Source: DATDYW01 sp964574865
Lineage (GTDB): Bacteria; Patescibacteriota; Minisyncoccia; Phycocordibacterales; JAACPR01
NCBI GenBank assembly: GCA_964574865.1
Contig: CAZNOT010000002.1
Span: forward strand, 1 to 54,421
Length of the DNA stretch: 54,421 bases
Direction of reading: 5' to 3'
Below the pieces are notes generated by a model. That model saw only the letters and a program-made list of their open reading frames with translations. It did no database searches and was not told the DNA's origin. Positions within the stretch are counted from its first letter, which is position 1. Each line of letters starts with the position of its first letter. The translations under genes were made by a program, and so were the position numbers. Of the stretch, positions 6,939 to 16,600 are shown piece by piece.

Positions 6939-7385
6939 ATGGGAAAGAAACGAGCAATCCTGATCGTCGCCCTCCTCGCCGTCGTCGGCGGGGGCGCCGC
7001 GGCGTACCTCACGCGCGGGTCGTCCGACGGAGCCGCCGAGTCGGTGCGCACGGTCAACGACGGACGGGCATCGTCTCGCACCGCGTCATCGACCGACTCG
7101 CTCGTCGCGGAGATTACCGCCACTATCTACCAGATGGACCGCCTCCAGCTCGATCCCTCCATCTTTAACTCGGCGGCCTTCCGCATCCTCCAAGATCGCA
7201 CGCAGACCATCGCGCCCCAGGAGCCTGGCCGCGAGAATCCTTTCGCGCCGCTCGATTCTGACGCCGCCCCCTCGACCGGCGGGACTCGGACGCGTGCCCC
7301 CTCGACCGGCGGCGGCCTGATCAACGCGAACCGAACGTCGACCGGCGGCACCGCCGGTACCCCTCCCGCGCTGCCTGTCCGTTAG
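6939..7385 (+). CDS. Small membrane protein in the pilP position
   Basis: A 148-residue protein with one N-terminal membrane helix (residues 5-23). A linker follows and then a block ending G-R-E-N-P-F-A-P-L near residues 99-107. The tail is rich in S-T-G-G repeats. It lies between pilO and pilB, 10 nt after pilO and 12 nt before pilB. G-R-x-N-P-F-A-P at this position is common in CPR pilus clusters and may play the part of PilP, linking the inner complex to the outside, but sequence similarity to PilP itself is not visible. Confidence 0.7.
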   Translation: MGKKRAILIVALLAVVGGGAAAYLTRGSSDGAAESVRTVNDGRASSRTASSTDSLVAEITATIYQMDRLQLDPSIFNSAAFRILQDRTQTIAPQEPGRENPFAPLDSDAAPSTGGTRTRAPSTGGGLINANRTSTGGTAGTPPALPVR

Positions 7386-7397
7386 TGAATCTCTAGG

Positions 7398-9110
7398 ATG
7401 ACCTTCCTCGAGTTTCTGGCAGACAAGAAGCTGCTCGACGCGAAGCAGCTCCCGCGTATTTTCGCCGAGTCCGAGGCATCGGCCGAGCCGCTCGATAGGC
7501 ACCTCCAACGTCACGGCCTCACGCCGGAAAAAATTCTCGAGGCTAAGAGCGAGTACTACGGGATTCCGATCCACGAGATCGGCTCTGGCACGGGCGCGGT
7601 GCCCTTCGAGGTGCTCCGCTACGTGCCGGAGGAGTCCGCGCTCCACTACGGCTTCGCGCCGGTCGCTATTCAGGACGGGTTCCTCGTGGTCGGCGTGCTG
7701 AATCCTGAGGACATCGAAGCTCGCGAAGCGCTCAACTTCATCTCGGCGAAGGAGGACATCCCGTACAAGCTCACGCTGCTCTCGGAGAAAGACTTCGAGC
7801 GCATCCTCGGCGCGTATAAGGGTCTCTCGGGGCAGGTGACCCAGGCGCTCGAGGAGCTCGAGACGGAGGACATCTCGCTCGAGGATGACGCCGTCGTCAG
7901 CACGACGCAGAAGGGGAGCGTCCGAATCATAGAGGACGCGCCGGTCACCAAAATTGTCTCGACCATCATTCGCTACGCGGTCGAGGGCAACGCTTCGGAC
8001 ATTCACGTCGAGCCGATCCGCGAGCGCATTCGCGTGCGCTTCCGCGTCGACGGCGACCTCAAGACCTCGCTCATGCTGCCGTCGAAGGTGCACTCGGCGC
8101 TGGTGGCGCGCATTAAGGTTCAGGCGAAGCTGAAGCTCGACGAGAAGCGCAAGCCGCAGGACGGGCGCTTCCAGGTGCGCATCCAGAGCCGCCAGGTCGA
8201 CTTCCGCGTGTCGACCTTCCCGACCTACTACGGCGAGAAGGTGGTGATGCGCATCCTCGACCAGGAGCGCGGCGTCCGTAACGTCGACCAGATTGGCCTG
8301 ATGGCGAACCAGAAGGAGATGCTGCTGCGCGCGGTCAGTCGGCCCTACGGCATGATCCTCATCTCGGGGCCGACGGGGTCCGGAAAAACCACGACGCTCT
8401 ACTCCGTGCTCGATCTCGTCGACAAGGAGAAGTTCAACGTGCTCTCGCTCGAGGATCCGGTGGAGTACGCCATCGAGGGCGTGTCGCAGTCGCAGGTGTT
8501 CCCGGAGATCGGCTACACCTTCGCGACCGGCCTCCGCACGACCCTGCGCCAGGACCCGGACATCATCATGGTCGGCGAGATCCGTGACGGCGAGACGGCC
8601 AAGCTCGCCATTCAGGCGGCGCTCACCGGTCACCTCGTGTTCTCGACGATTCACACCAACACCTCGTGCGGCATTGTGCCGCGCCTCATCGACATGGGGG
8701 TCGACCCGTACCTGATTGCGCCGACTCTGGTGCTCGGCGTCGCGCAGCGACTCGTGCGCAAGAGCTGCCCCGGCGCAGGTGAGGAGGAGAAGGTCGAGGG
8801 CGCGCTCAAGGCGATGATCGACGACCAGTTCTCGGATCTGCCCACGGAGTTTCACGCCCAGCTACCGCCCATGAACTCGGTGATGCGGCTGAAACCCTCG
8901 CCCGAGTGCCCGATGGGTACCCGCGGCCGCGAGGCTGTGTTCGAGATGTACGAGATGAGCCGCGACATCGAGTCCGTCATTCTCTCGAACCCGACCGAGA
9001 ACGCGCTGTACGACACCGTCCGCAAGAAGGGGATGATCACCATGCGCGAGCACGCGATCGTGAAGGCCCTCGAGCACAGCGTGCCGTGGGAGGAGGTCGG
9101 CAAGCTCTAG
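7398..9110 (+). CDS. pilB: Type IV pilus extension ATPase PilB
   Basis: A 570-residue GspE/PilB-type ATPase. The N-terminal MshEN-like region covers about residues 1-150. The catalytic core carries Walker A (G-P-T-G-S-G-K-T-T at about 324-332), the Asp box, Walker B (D-I-I-M-V-G-E-I-R-D at about 386-395) and the His box (G-H-L-V-F-S-T-I-H-T-N). It powers pilin polymerisation. Oddity: the zinc-binding tetracysteine usually seen after the His box is reduced to C-P-G-A and E-C-P-M, so only two of four cysteines remain. The start ATG follows the previous stop by 12 nt. Confidence 0.95.
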   Translation: MTFLEFLADKKLLDAKQLPRIFAESEASAEPLDRHLQRHGLTPEKILEAKSEYYGIPIHEIGSGTGAVPFEVLRYVPEESALHYGFAPVAIQDGFLVVGVLNPEDIEAREALNFISAKEDIPYKLTLLSEKDFERILGAYKGLSGQVTQALEELETEDISLEDDAVVSTTQKGSVRIIEDAPVTKIVSTIIRYAVEGNASDIHVEPIRERIRVRFRVDGDLKTSLMLPSKVHSALVARIKVQAKLKLDEKRKPQDGRFQVRIQSRQVDFRVSTFPTYYGEKVVMRILDQERGVRNVDQIGLMANQKEMLLRAVSRPYGMILISGPTGSGKTTTLYSVLDLVDKEKFNVLSLEDPVEYAIEGVSQSQVFPEIGYTFATGLRTTLRQDPDIIMVGEIRDGETAKLAIQAALTGHLVFSTIHTNTSCGIVPRLIDMGVDPYLIAPTLVLGVAQRLVRKSCPGAGEEEKVEGALKAMIDDQFSDLPTEFHAQLPPMNSVMRLKPSPECPMGTRGREAVFEMYEMSRDIESVILSNPTENALYDTVRKKGMITMREHAIVKALEHSVPWEEVGKL

Positions 9111-9168
9111 GCCGCGCCGGAATCCCCAGCCGGGGAAGCGGCGACGCGCGATTGCGGCCGGCGCGGCG

Positions 9169-9177
9169 TGCTAGAAT
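9169..9177 (+). promoter_or_regulatory. Extended -10 box (TGC TAGAAT)
   Basis: TAGAAT at 9172-9177 with TGC before it, 23 nt upstream of ATG 9201. It gives the regulator gene its own promoter inside the pilus cluster. Confidence 0.55.
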
Positions 9178-9200
9178 TTTGAGGCTAAAGAACGGGCAAC

Positions 9201-9638
9201 ATGGCTGAAAACGAAAACAACGCCGCGGAGAAGAAGGACCTAGACCTCAGCGGTTTGAAGGTGCTCCTCATCGATGACGACACCTTTCTCTTGGATATGT
9301 ACGCGCTCAAATTCAAGCGCTTCGGCGCGGAGCCGGTCGCCGCGAGCGGCGCCGAGGAGGCGCTCGACAAGCTCGCCGAGGGCTACTCGCCGGACGTCGT
9401 TCTCTGCGACATTATTATGCCGAAGCTCGACGGGTTCGATTTCCTGCGCGCCATGCGCGGGAAGGGCTACGCGCCGAACGCCACCGTCATCGTGCTCTCG
9501 AACCAGGGGCAGGAAACCGACCAGGAGCAGGCGGCTGAGTTCAAGGTGGACGACTACATTATCAAGGCGCTCCTCACGCCCTCCGAGGTTGTGGCCCGCG
9601 TGGCTGCGGCCGTCTTCAAGCGGCGCGGCGCTAAGTAG
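9201..9638 (+). CDS. Single-domain response regulator (CheY-like)
   Basis: A 145-residue receiver domain and nothing else. The acidic pair is in L-I-D-D-D-T (about residues 25-30). The phosphoacceptor Asp is in V-V-L-C-D-I-I-M-P near residue 70. The switch Ser is in V-L-S-N (about 100), and the conserved Lys is in Y-I-I-K (about 120). It lies between pilB and pilT with its own -10 box, so it probably tunes extension or retraction, like PilG/PilH in other pilus systems. No histidine kinase is in the window. Confidence 0.9.
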   Translation: MAENENNAAEKKDLDLSGLKVLLIDDDTFLLDMYALKFKRFGAEPVAASGAEEALDKLAEGYSPDVVLCDIIMPKLDGFDFLRAMRGKGYAPNATVIVLSNQGQETDQEQAAEFKVDDYIIKALLTPSEVVARVAAAVFKRRGAK

Positions 9639-9655
9639 CGGACGAACAGCGAACT

Positions 9656-10717
9656 ATGGACTACCAGAAGATGCTCGACTCCCTGATCGAAACGGTCGTC
9701 AGCCGCGACGCCTCCGACCTGCACCTCTCGCAGGGTCGCCACCCGACGCTGCGCGTCATGGGCGATCTCATTCCGATTTCTACGCACCCGGTGCTCTCCA
9801 AGGAAGACCTCGACGGTCTCCTGGCCGCGATGATCGGCGCGACCCGCGTCGCCGACTTTCGCGGCAAGACGCAGTTCGACTTCGCGTACTCGTTCCGCGA
9901 TAAGTTCCGCTTCCGCGGAAACGCCTTCATTCAGCAGGGTCACGTCTCGATCGTCATGCGTCTCATCCCGCGCCAGATTCGCACGCTCGCCGAGCTCAAC
10001 GTTCCGCCGATCCTCGAGACCTTCGCCCGCAAGCAGCAGGGCTTTTTCCTCGTGGTCGGCCCGGTTGGCCAGGGCAAGACGACCACGCTCGCCGCGATGA
10101 TCGACCTCATCAACCACGAGCGTCCGGAGCACATCGTGACCATCGAGGACCCAATCGAGTACGTCTACGAGCAGGACAAAGCCATCATCGACCAGCGCGA
10201 GGTGAAGATCGACGTGCCGAGCTTCCACGAGGCGCTGACGGCCGCGTTCCGCCAGGACGTCGACGTAATCCTCGTGGGCGAGATGCGCGACCCTGACACG
10301 ATTTCCGCCGCGGTGACCGCCGCCGAGACCGGCCACCTCGTGCTCTCGACGCTCCACACCAACAACGCGTCCCAGACGGTCGATCGCATCATCGACTCCT
10401 TCCCGGCGGCGCAGCAGGACCAGATCCGCCTCCAGCTCGCGAGCTCGCTCATCGGCATCTTCTCGCAGCGCCTCGTGCCGCGCATCTCCGGCGGCCAGAT
10501 TCCGGCTTACGAGCTCCTGCTCAACAACTCGGCGGTCTCGAACCTCATCCGCGAGCGCCGCACGCACGAGATCGACACTGTCATCGAGACCGGCTCAGAG
10601 ATCGGCATGATCGACATGAACCGCTGCCTAGCCGAGCTCGTGCAGAGGGGGGAGATCACGATCGAGACCGCCTACCAGTTCACGTTGCGGCCGCAGGTGC
10701 TCGAGCGTTTCCTGTGA
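9656..10717 (+). CDS. pilT: Twitching motility retraction ATPase PilT
   Basis: A 353-residue PilT-type ATPase. The N-terminal signature S-D-L-H-L-S (about residues 20-25) is followed by Walker A G-P-V-G-Q-G-K-T-T (134-142), Walker B I-L-V-G-E-M-R-D (about 204-211) and the H-L-V-L-S-T-L-H-T-N His box. The late PilT motif A-Y-E-L-L is present near residue 282. It drives pilus retraction, needed for twitching and for DNA uptake. It starts 17 nt after the regulator gene. Confidence 0.95.
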   Translation: MDYQKMLDSLIETVVSRDASDLHLSQGRHPTLRVMGDLIPISTHPVLSKEDLDGLLAAMIGATRVADFRGKTQFDFAYSFRDKFRFRGNAFIQQGHVSIVMRLIPRQIRTLAELNVPPILETFARKQQGFFLVVGPVGQGKTTTLAAMIDLINHERPEHIVTIEDPIEYVYEQDKAIIDQREVKIDVPSFHEALTAAFRQDVDVILVGEMRDPDTISAAVTAAETGHLVLSTLHTNNASQTVDRIIDSFPAAQQDQIRLQLASSLIGIFSQRLVPRISGGQIPAYELLLNNSAVSNLIRERRTHEIDTVIETGSEIGMIDMNRCLAELVQRGEITIETAYQFTLRPQVLERFL

Positions 10718-10737
10718 CCACGATGCGAGACTAAGCC

Positions 10738-11946
10738 ATGCTGTACCGATACCGAGTAGTCGAGACCGGCGGCGCCGAGCGCGAGGGCACCATCGAGGCC
10801 GTCACGGTTGACGTGGCTATTTCCGCGCTCCAGCGGCGCGGCTTCGTCATCGTCGAAATCAACGAAGCCGACAAGGCTGGCTCTATCTGGGAACGAAACC
10901 TCGGCTTCCTCGAGCGCATCAGCAACCGCGACGTCGTCATTCTCTCGCGCCAAATCTCGACGCTCTTCGAGGCGCAGGTCTCGGCGCTGCGCGTCTTCAA
11001 GCTGCTCGCGGGCGAGACCGAGAACCCGAAGCTCGGCCGCGTCCTCGCCGAGGTCGTCGAGGACCTCCAGGGCGGCTCGTCGATCGGCGGCGCGATGGGG
11101 AAGCACCCTGAGGTCTTCTCGACCTTCTACGCGAACATGGTTCGCGCCGGCGAGGAGTCCGGCAAGCTCCAGGAAACGTTCGTTTTCCTCGCGGACTACC
11201 TCGACCGTAACTACGAGGTGACGCAGAAGGCGAAGAACGCGCTCGTGTACCCGGCGTTCGTCATCTTCACGTTCTTCGCGGTGATGACGTTGATGATGAC
11301 CATGGTGATCCCGAAGATCTCCGCGGTGCTCCTCGAGTCCGGCCAGGAGCTGCCGCTCTACACCCGCATGGTCATCGGCTTCTCAGAGTTCCTGGTGGAC
11401 TTCCGCTACTTCATCGTGGCCGGCATCGCGTTCGGCGCCGCCGGGCTCTGGGCGTTCCGCCGGTCGATTATGGGCGCTGACTCGTTCGACCGTTTCAAAA
11501 TTTCTACCCCGTACATCGGCGATCTCTACCGCAAGCTCTACCTGTCTCGCATCTCGGACAACATGAACACGCTCCTCACCGCGGGCATCCCGATGGTGAA
11601 GTCGCTGGAGCTCACCGCGACCGTCGTCGAGAACCGCGTCTACGAGCACGCCGTGCTCGACGCGCTCGAGGCGGTGAAGGGGGGCGTCGCGCTCTCGGAC
11701 TCCTTTGGGCGGAACCCCGAGTTTCCGGGCATCCTCGTGCAGATGATCAAGGTCGGCGAAGAGACCGGTAACCTCGGCCGCGTGCTCTCGACGCTCGCGA
11801 CCTTCTACCGCCGCGAGGTGGGGAACGCCGTCGACACGCTCGTCGGCATGATCGAGCCGCTGATGATCATCCTGCTCGGCTTGGGCGTCGGCGTCGTGCT
11901 CGCCTCTGTCCTTATCCCCATCTACAACCTGTCTTCGGCGCTGTAG
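10738..11946 (+). CDS. pilC: Type IV pilus inner-membrane platform protein PilC
   Basis: A 402-residue protein with two T2SSF domains (about residues 65-190 and 265-390) and three main membrane helices (about 168-190, 218-238 and 370-395). Motifs G-E-E-S-G-K-L near residue 137 and G-E-E-T-G-N-L near residue 340 are the repeated T2SSF signature. It is the platform on which PilB and PilT act. It is the last gene of the cluster; pilin, prepilin peptidase and secretin genes are not in this window. Confidence 0.95.
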   Translation: MLYRYRVVETGGAEREGTIEAVTVDVAISALQRRGFVIVEINEADKAGSIWERNLGFLERISNRDVVILSRQISTLFEAQVSALRVFKLLAGETENPKLGRVLAEVVEDLQGGSSIGGAMGKHPEVFSTFYANMVRAGEESGKLQETFVFLADYLDRNYEVTQKAKNALVYPAFVIFTFFAVMTLMMTMVIPKISAVLLESGQELPLYTRMVIGFSEFLVDFRYFIVAGIAFGAAGLWAFRRSIMGADSFDRFKISTPYIGDLYRKLYLSRISDNMNTLLTAGIPMVKSLELTATVVENRVYEHAVLDALEAVKGGVALSDSFGRNPEFPGILVQMIKVGEETGNLGRVLSTLATFYRREVGNAVDTLVGMIEPLMIILLGLGVGVVLASVLIPIYNLSSAL

Positions 11947-11966
11947 GGCGGGAAACTCCATTCGGC

Positions 11967-12067
11967 GCGCAAAACGGTCTTTTGCGCCTCGGGGTACACG
12001 CGTGCACCGTCGGCTAGAAAGAACCGGTTTTTCGCACCCGGATGCCGCCCCCCGTGCCGCGGGGGGC
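11967..12067 (+). terminator. Hairpins closing the pilus cluster
   Basis: GCGCAAAA (11967-11974) pairs with TTTTGCGC (11980-11987). Further on, GCCCCCC (12047-12053) pairs with GGGGGGC (12061-12067). Neither is followed by a good T-run, so termination here is plausible but not textbook. The rest of this gap holds only the gatB promoter. Confidence 0.4.
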
Positions 12068-12120
12068 AAAATACAGGTTCGCCCTTGATTTTTTGGGAGA
12101 GAAAGACGTCCGGAAAACTG

Positions 12121-12129
12121 TGCTAACCT
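12121..12129 (+). promoter_or_regulatory. Extended -10 box of gatB (TGC TAACCT)
   Basis: TGCTAACCT ends 11 nt before ATG 12141. It argues against an upstream in-frame ATG at 12042, which would lie before the promoter. Confidence 0.5.
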
Positions 12130-12140
12130 CTGCCTCACCT

Positions 12141-13565
12141 ATGCCGGGCAAGTACCATCTGACCGTCGGCCTCGAAATTCACGCCGAGCTCAAGACGGCG
12201 ACGAAGGCGTTCGGCCGCGCGAAGAACGACCCGTTCGGCGCGGCGCTCCCGAATTCGAACGTCGACGAGATCGACCTGGGGCACCCCGGAACGCTGCCCG
12301 CGCTCAACGCCGAGGCGGTGCGCCAGGTCGTGCGCGTCGGCCTCGCGATCGGCGGCAAAATCGCCGAGTTCGCCGAGTTCGACCGCAAGCACTACTTCTA
12401 CCCGGACATCCCGAAGGGCTACCAGATCAGCCAGTACGAGCACCCGCTGGTGACGGGCGGGCAAATTGGCGCGGTCAAGATTACGCGTATCCACCTCGAG
12501 GAGGACACCGCGACCTCGAAGCACGACCGCGGCGATTTCTCGCTCGTCGATTTCAACCGCGCGGGCGTGCCGCTCATGGAGCTCGTCACGGAGGCGTGCA
12601 TTCACTCGGCGGAAGAGGCCGTCGCCTTCGCGTCCGATCTCCAGCTCCTCCTCCGCTACCTCGGCGCCTCCGAGGCGAACATGGAGCGCGGCGAGATGCG
12701 CGTCGAGGCGAACATTTCCATTTCGGATACGGCGGGGAAGCTCGGCACGAAGGTCGAGGTGAAAAACCTCAACTCGTTCCGCGCGGTTGCCGGCGCGATC
12801 GCCTACGAGGCGGCGCGCATGGAGAAACTTTTGGAATCGGGGAAGGGCGACGAAATTGTCCAGGAGACGCGCGGTTGGGACGAGGTGGGCGAGAGGACCG
12901 TGCCCCAGCGGCGCAAGGAGACCGCGGACGACTACCGCTACTTCCCGGAGCCGGATCTGCCGAAGCTGCGCCCGCACGAGCTGTTCGATCTGGGCGCGCT
13001 CCGGGCCGAGCTCCCCGAGCTGCCGTGGGCGAGGCGAGCGCGCTACCGCGCGCTCGGGCTCTCCGAGAAAGAGGCCGAGGTGCTCGTCGGCGACCTCGAT
13101 CTCGCGGTCTACTACGAGGCCGTCGCCGGCGCGCTGCCGTCCGAGAAGGCGAAGAAGCTGGCCGCGAACTACATCCTTTCCGACATCCTCGGCCTCGCGA
13201 AGAAGGCGGGCGAACCGGCGTCTAAAATCCCGGTCGCCGCGCTCGTTGAAATCATCGGGATGGTGGACTCCGCGGCCATCAACTCGCGCGTCGCCAAAGA
13301 CCTCGTCGCGTTCTATTGGGCCGACCCCGCCGCGGCCGAGCTGCCGAAGGCTAAGGTCGAGCGCGAGGGGCTCGGCATGATGGGGGAGGCCGCGCTCGCG
13401 CCGATCGTCTCGGCCGTCGTTGCCGCGCAGCCGCAGGTCGTCGCCGACTACAAAACTGGCAAGGTCGCGCTCCTCGAGTTTCTCGTGGGGCAAGCAATGA
13501 AGGAGACGAAGGGGCGCGCCGACGCGGCGGTTCTGCGCGACCTGTTCCGCGCCGCCCTCGGGTAG
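12141..13565 (+). CDS. gatB: Asp-tRNA(Asn)/Glu-tRNA(Gln) amidotransferase subunit B
   Basis: A 474-residue GatB. The N-terminus Y-H-L-T-V-G-L-E-I-H-A-E-L is the family signature, followed by the Y-F-Y-P-D-I-P-K-G-Y-Q-I-S-Q-Y block (residues 84-98), the kinase-like core and the C-terminal YqeY-like helical domain. It transfers ammonia from GatA onto misacylated Glu-tRNA(Gln) or Asp-tRNA(Asn), so this organism probably uses the indirect route for at least one of them. gatA and gatC are not in the window. Confidence 0.97.
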   Translation: MPGKYHLTVGLEIHAELKTATKAFGRAKNDPFGAALPNSNVDEIDLGHPGTLPALNAEAVRQVVRVGLAIGGKIAEFAEFDRKHYFYPDIPKGYQISQYEHPLVTGGQIGAVKITRIHLEEDTATSKHDRGDFSLVDFNRAGVPLMELVTEACIHSAEEAVAFASDLQLLLRYLGASEANMERGEMRVEANISISDTAGKLGTKVEVKNLNSFRAVAGAIAYEAARMEKLLESGKGDEIVQETRGWDEVGERTVPQRRKETADDYRYFPEPDLPKLRPHELFDLGALRAELPELPWARRARYRALGLSEKEAEVLVGDLDLAVYYEAVAGALPSEKAKKLAANYILSDILGLAKKAGEPASKIPVAALVEIIGMVDSAAINSRVAKDLVAFYWADPAAAELPKAKVEREGLGMMGEAALAPIVSAVVAAQPQVVADYKTGKVALLEFLVGQAMKETKGRADAAVLRDLFRAALG

Positions 13566-13616
13566 CAATCTTTTCCCCAGTTCTGAGAATTCTCACCGCC
13601 GAAATTCGGTCTTTTT

Positions 13617-13625
13617 TGTTAAGAT
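13617..13625 (+). promoter_or_regulatory. Extended -10 box (TGT TAAGAT)
   Basis: TAAGAT (13620-13625) lies 8 nt before ATG 13634. An alternative start at 13616 falls upstream of the box and is therefore excluded. Confidence 0.6.
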
Positions 13626-13633
13626 TTCTCCGA

Positions 13634-16600
13634 ATGAGCCAGGCGTCGAAAAGACGAATCATCTTAGCGCTCACCCTCGCCGCGATCGGTTTGATCGGGC
13701 TCTTGCCTGTGGACGTTGAGGCCCGCCGTGGCTTTCCGCACTTCGTCCAGAGCGAGATTTCTGTGGGAGAAAACCTCGCGCGCATTGGCGGGGCAATCTT
13801 TGGCTCGCCCGAGCGCGGCGTCGCATCGGCCGGATCGGTCACGTCGCCCGAATGCGGCTGGTGGGACTGGCTCGTCTCTGGCTGCTCGTCCGATCCGGTC
13901 GAGCTCGTGCCCTCGGCCGCGGTCTCTGAGACCGGCGCGCCCGCGGTGAGCCGCGCCGTGGGCGGAGCCGCTCCGTCTGCCGCGCGCCCCGGCGACTACT
14001 ACGTCACCGAGAACGTCATTGAGCGCGTCGTCGTTCGCGACGAGACTGAATCTTCGGGGGCCCGCGCGCTCCTGGAGCGCCTCGGCGTCCTCGAGGCGCA
14101 GGTCGCTCGCTTCGACGGCCGCATCGACGCGATCAACGGCTACTCGCCGAGGTCGACGCGCCGCTCGCGCGCGGCCGAGCGCGAAGACACGAGCGCCTCT
14201 ATCGCCGCCGCCGTCTCGGGCGGCTCGTCCGACGCCTCGTTCGGCACGCTCTCCGTCTCCGGCGCGGCGACCTCTACCTTCGGCAACGGGCTAGACATCG
14301 CGGACGGCTGCTTTGCGATCGACGGCGTGTGCCTCGATCTCGGCGACGCCGCGGACGGAACCTTCTCGACTACTTCGGCCGCGTACTGGGAGTCGACCCA
14401 GGCGCGCTGGGCCACGACGTCATCCGACTACTGGGAGTCGACCCAGGCGCGCTGGGCCACGACGTCATCTGCGTACTGGCTCACGACGAAAACGACGGCT
14501 GACCTCGCGGAGAGCGGCAGCCTCTACTACACCGACGCGCGCGTCGCGGCCTACGTTTCCGCCTCCTCGACCATTCCGCACATCGGCGGCTCTGCCTACG
14601 GTGACGTTCTCTACTGGACTGGGACCGCGTGGTCCCAAATGGCCACCTCCACCCTCGGCATTGACGGTTCGAAGTGGGACGATGCGACGGGCGGCATCAA
14701 CTACTCGGGCGGGAACGTCGCAATCGGTAATTCAGCACCTTCAGAATTACTGACTCTTGGTTCAGCAACAGAAACTTCGGGGAACAGAAAGGCACTGAGA
14801 TTTAATGCTGGCGGCTACGCAGCTCCAGGGGTATTCAATACAAACTCTAATGGCGATAAAATTATTTTTTATCAGGGATCTGACTTTGACGGACGATTCG
14901 GCGCTTCTTCGGGCGGTGAGATTTGGTTGAAGGCGCTTTCTACTAATACCAGCAATACTGGATTTGGATCCCTTAGTTTTTACACTGGCCAAGGAGTTAC
15001 TCCGTCTCCGAATCTCAGAATGCATCTAGGTGCGACTGGCGGAGTCGCTCTCGGCGGCACGATTACTAGTGCAACAAACTACACAGGAGCTACTTTGGTG
15101 CTTAGTACAGGGGGAAATGTGGGGATAGGAGCAAGCAGCCCAGTAACAGGTTTGGAAGTAGCTAATAATGGGGTAAATATATCGGGGAATTTCAATTACA
15201 ACATGTATGTTCATAATGCTGGAGGCAACAAGGGTTTTGCATTTGGATACGATACTAGTTCGCAAACAGGTATCATTGCTCCATCGGGCGGTACTGCTGA
15301 CCTTGCGTTTTGGACGCCAAATAGCAGTGTTTGGAGTGAAAAAATACGGTTTACCGCTGCGGGTAATGTGGGAATAGGTAGCACTACCCCAACAAATAAA
15401 TTAGTGGTCCAGGCGACAAACGGCGATGTAAGTATTGGAACATTCCAATCTTCTTATCCCGGTATTGCCATCAATAACACCAATGCCGGCTCATCGTACG
15501 GAGGATTCATGCGATGGCAGAAAAATGGAACAAACCAATGGGGATACGGAATGGATTACGTGGGTAACGGAGGTCAAGATTTCTGGCTCTATAACTACGC
15601 TTCCTCTAAAGACGCACTTTATTTCTCTTCGGCAAATGGGTACACGACCGTTGCCGGGCATTCAAACGCCGCCTCACCTCTTGCGGTCAACGGTGGCGCT
15701 GCGATCGGCGCAGGGTACGTTACAACCGCCGCGCCGTCTAACGGTTTGTTGGTGCAGGGGAGTGTGGGCGTCGGCACGTCGACCCCCTGGAAAGCCTTTT
15801 CGGTCACGGGCGCCGTTGCCTTCGACGGGCTCTCCTCGATGGGCGCTTCGGACCAGTACGTCTGTATCAACCCAACGACGAAAGAGGTTACGTTCGGCGC
15901 CGTTTGCACCGCGTCCTCCGAGCGCTTCAAGCACGACATTGAGGTCCTCGGGGATTCGGACGGGCTCGCGCTCGTGCGCCAGCTCCGCCCGGTATCGTTC
16001 GCCTACAACGAGACCGGCCAGACGCGCCTCGGCTTCATCGCCGAGGACATCGACCGCATCGACCCGCGCCTCGTGTTCTACGAGTCTGACGGTACGACTC
16101 CCAAAGGCGTGCTCTACCAAGACTTCACACCCATCCTCGCGAAATCTGTTCAGGAGCTCGACGTGCGCATCGAAGGCTTGGCCGAAATGGAGCCGTGGTC
16201 AGGTGACGCCGAGCCAGACTCGTTTGCCGCGCGCGTCGTGGCGCGGATCGCCGCGTGGCTCGGCGACGCCGGGAACGGCCTCGCCGCAGTCTTCGCCGGG
16301 AAGGTTCAAACAAACGAGCTCTGCCTCGCGGGCGCGAACGGCTCGACCACCTGCATCACCCGAGATCAGCTCGAGGAGCTGCTAGGCACAGACGTGCCGC
16401 TCCCGGTGCCGGGCAATGGCCCCGACGACGGCCCGGCTCCTTCTGCGGCCGAACTTCACGGCGCGGTCGGCGAGACCGCGGCGGACTTCGAGGCTGGCGG
16501 CGCTGGCGCACCCACTGCCGACGGGTCGGACGGTGTTCCTGTCGACGTTGCGGCGGTCGGCGAATCGGCTGACGGCGCCCCAGACAGTCCCACGGCCGAG

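Noticed and set aside
7086..8855. 589-codon open frame on the minus strand opposite pilB
   Set aside because: It is an antisense shadow of pilB caused by high GC and strong third-position bias; the product is a run of Arg/Glu/Leu/His with no domain.
12042..12140. Upstream in-frame start for gatB
   Set aside because: It lies before the -10 box and adds residues not found in GatB, including a terminator-like hairpin.
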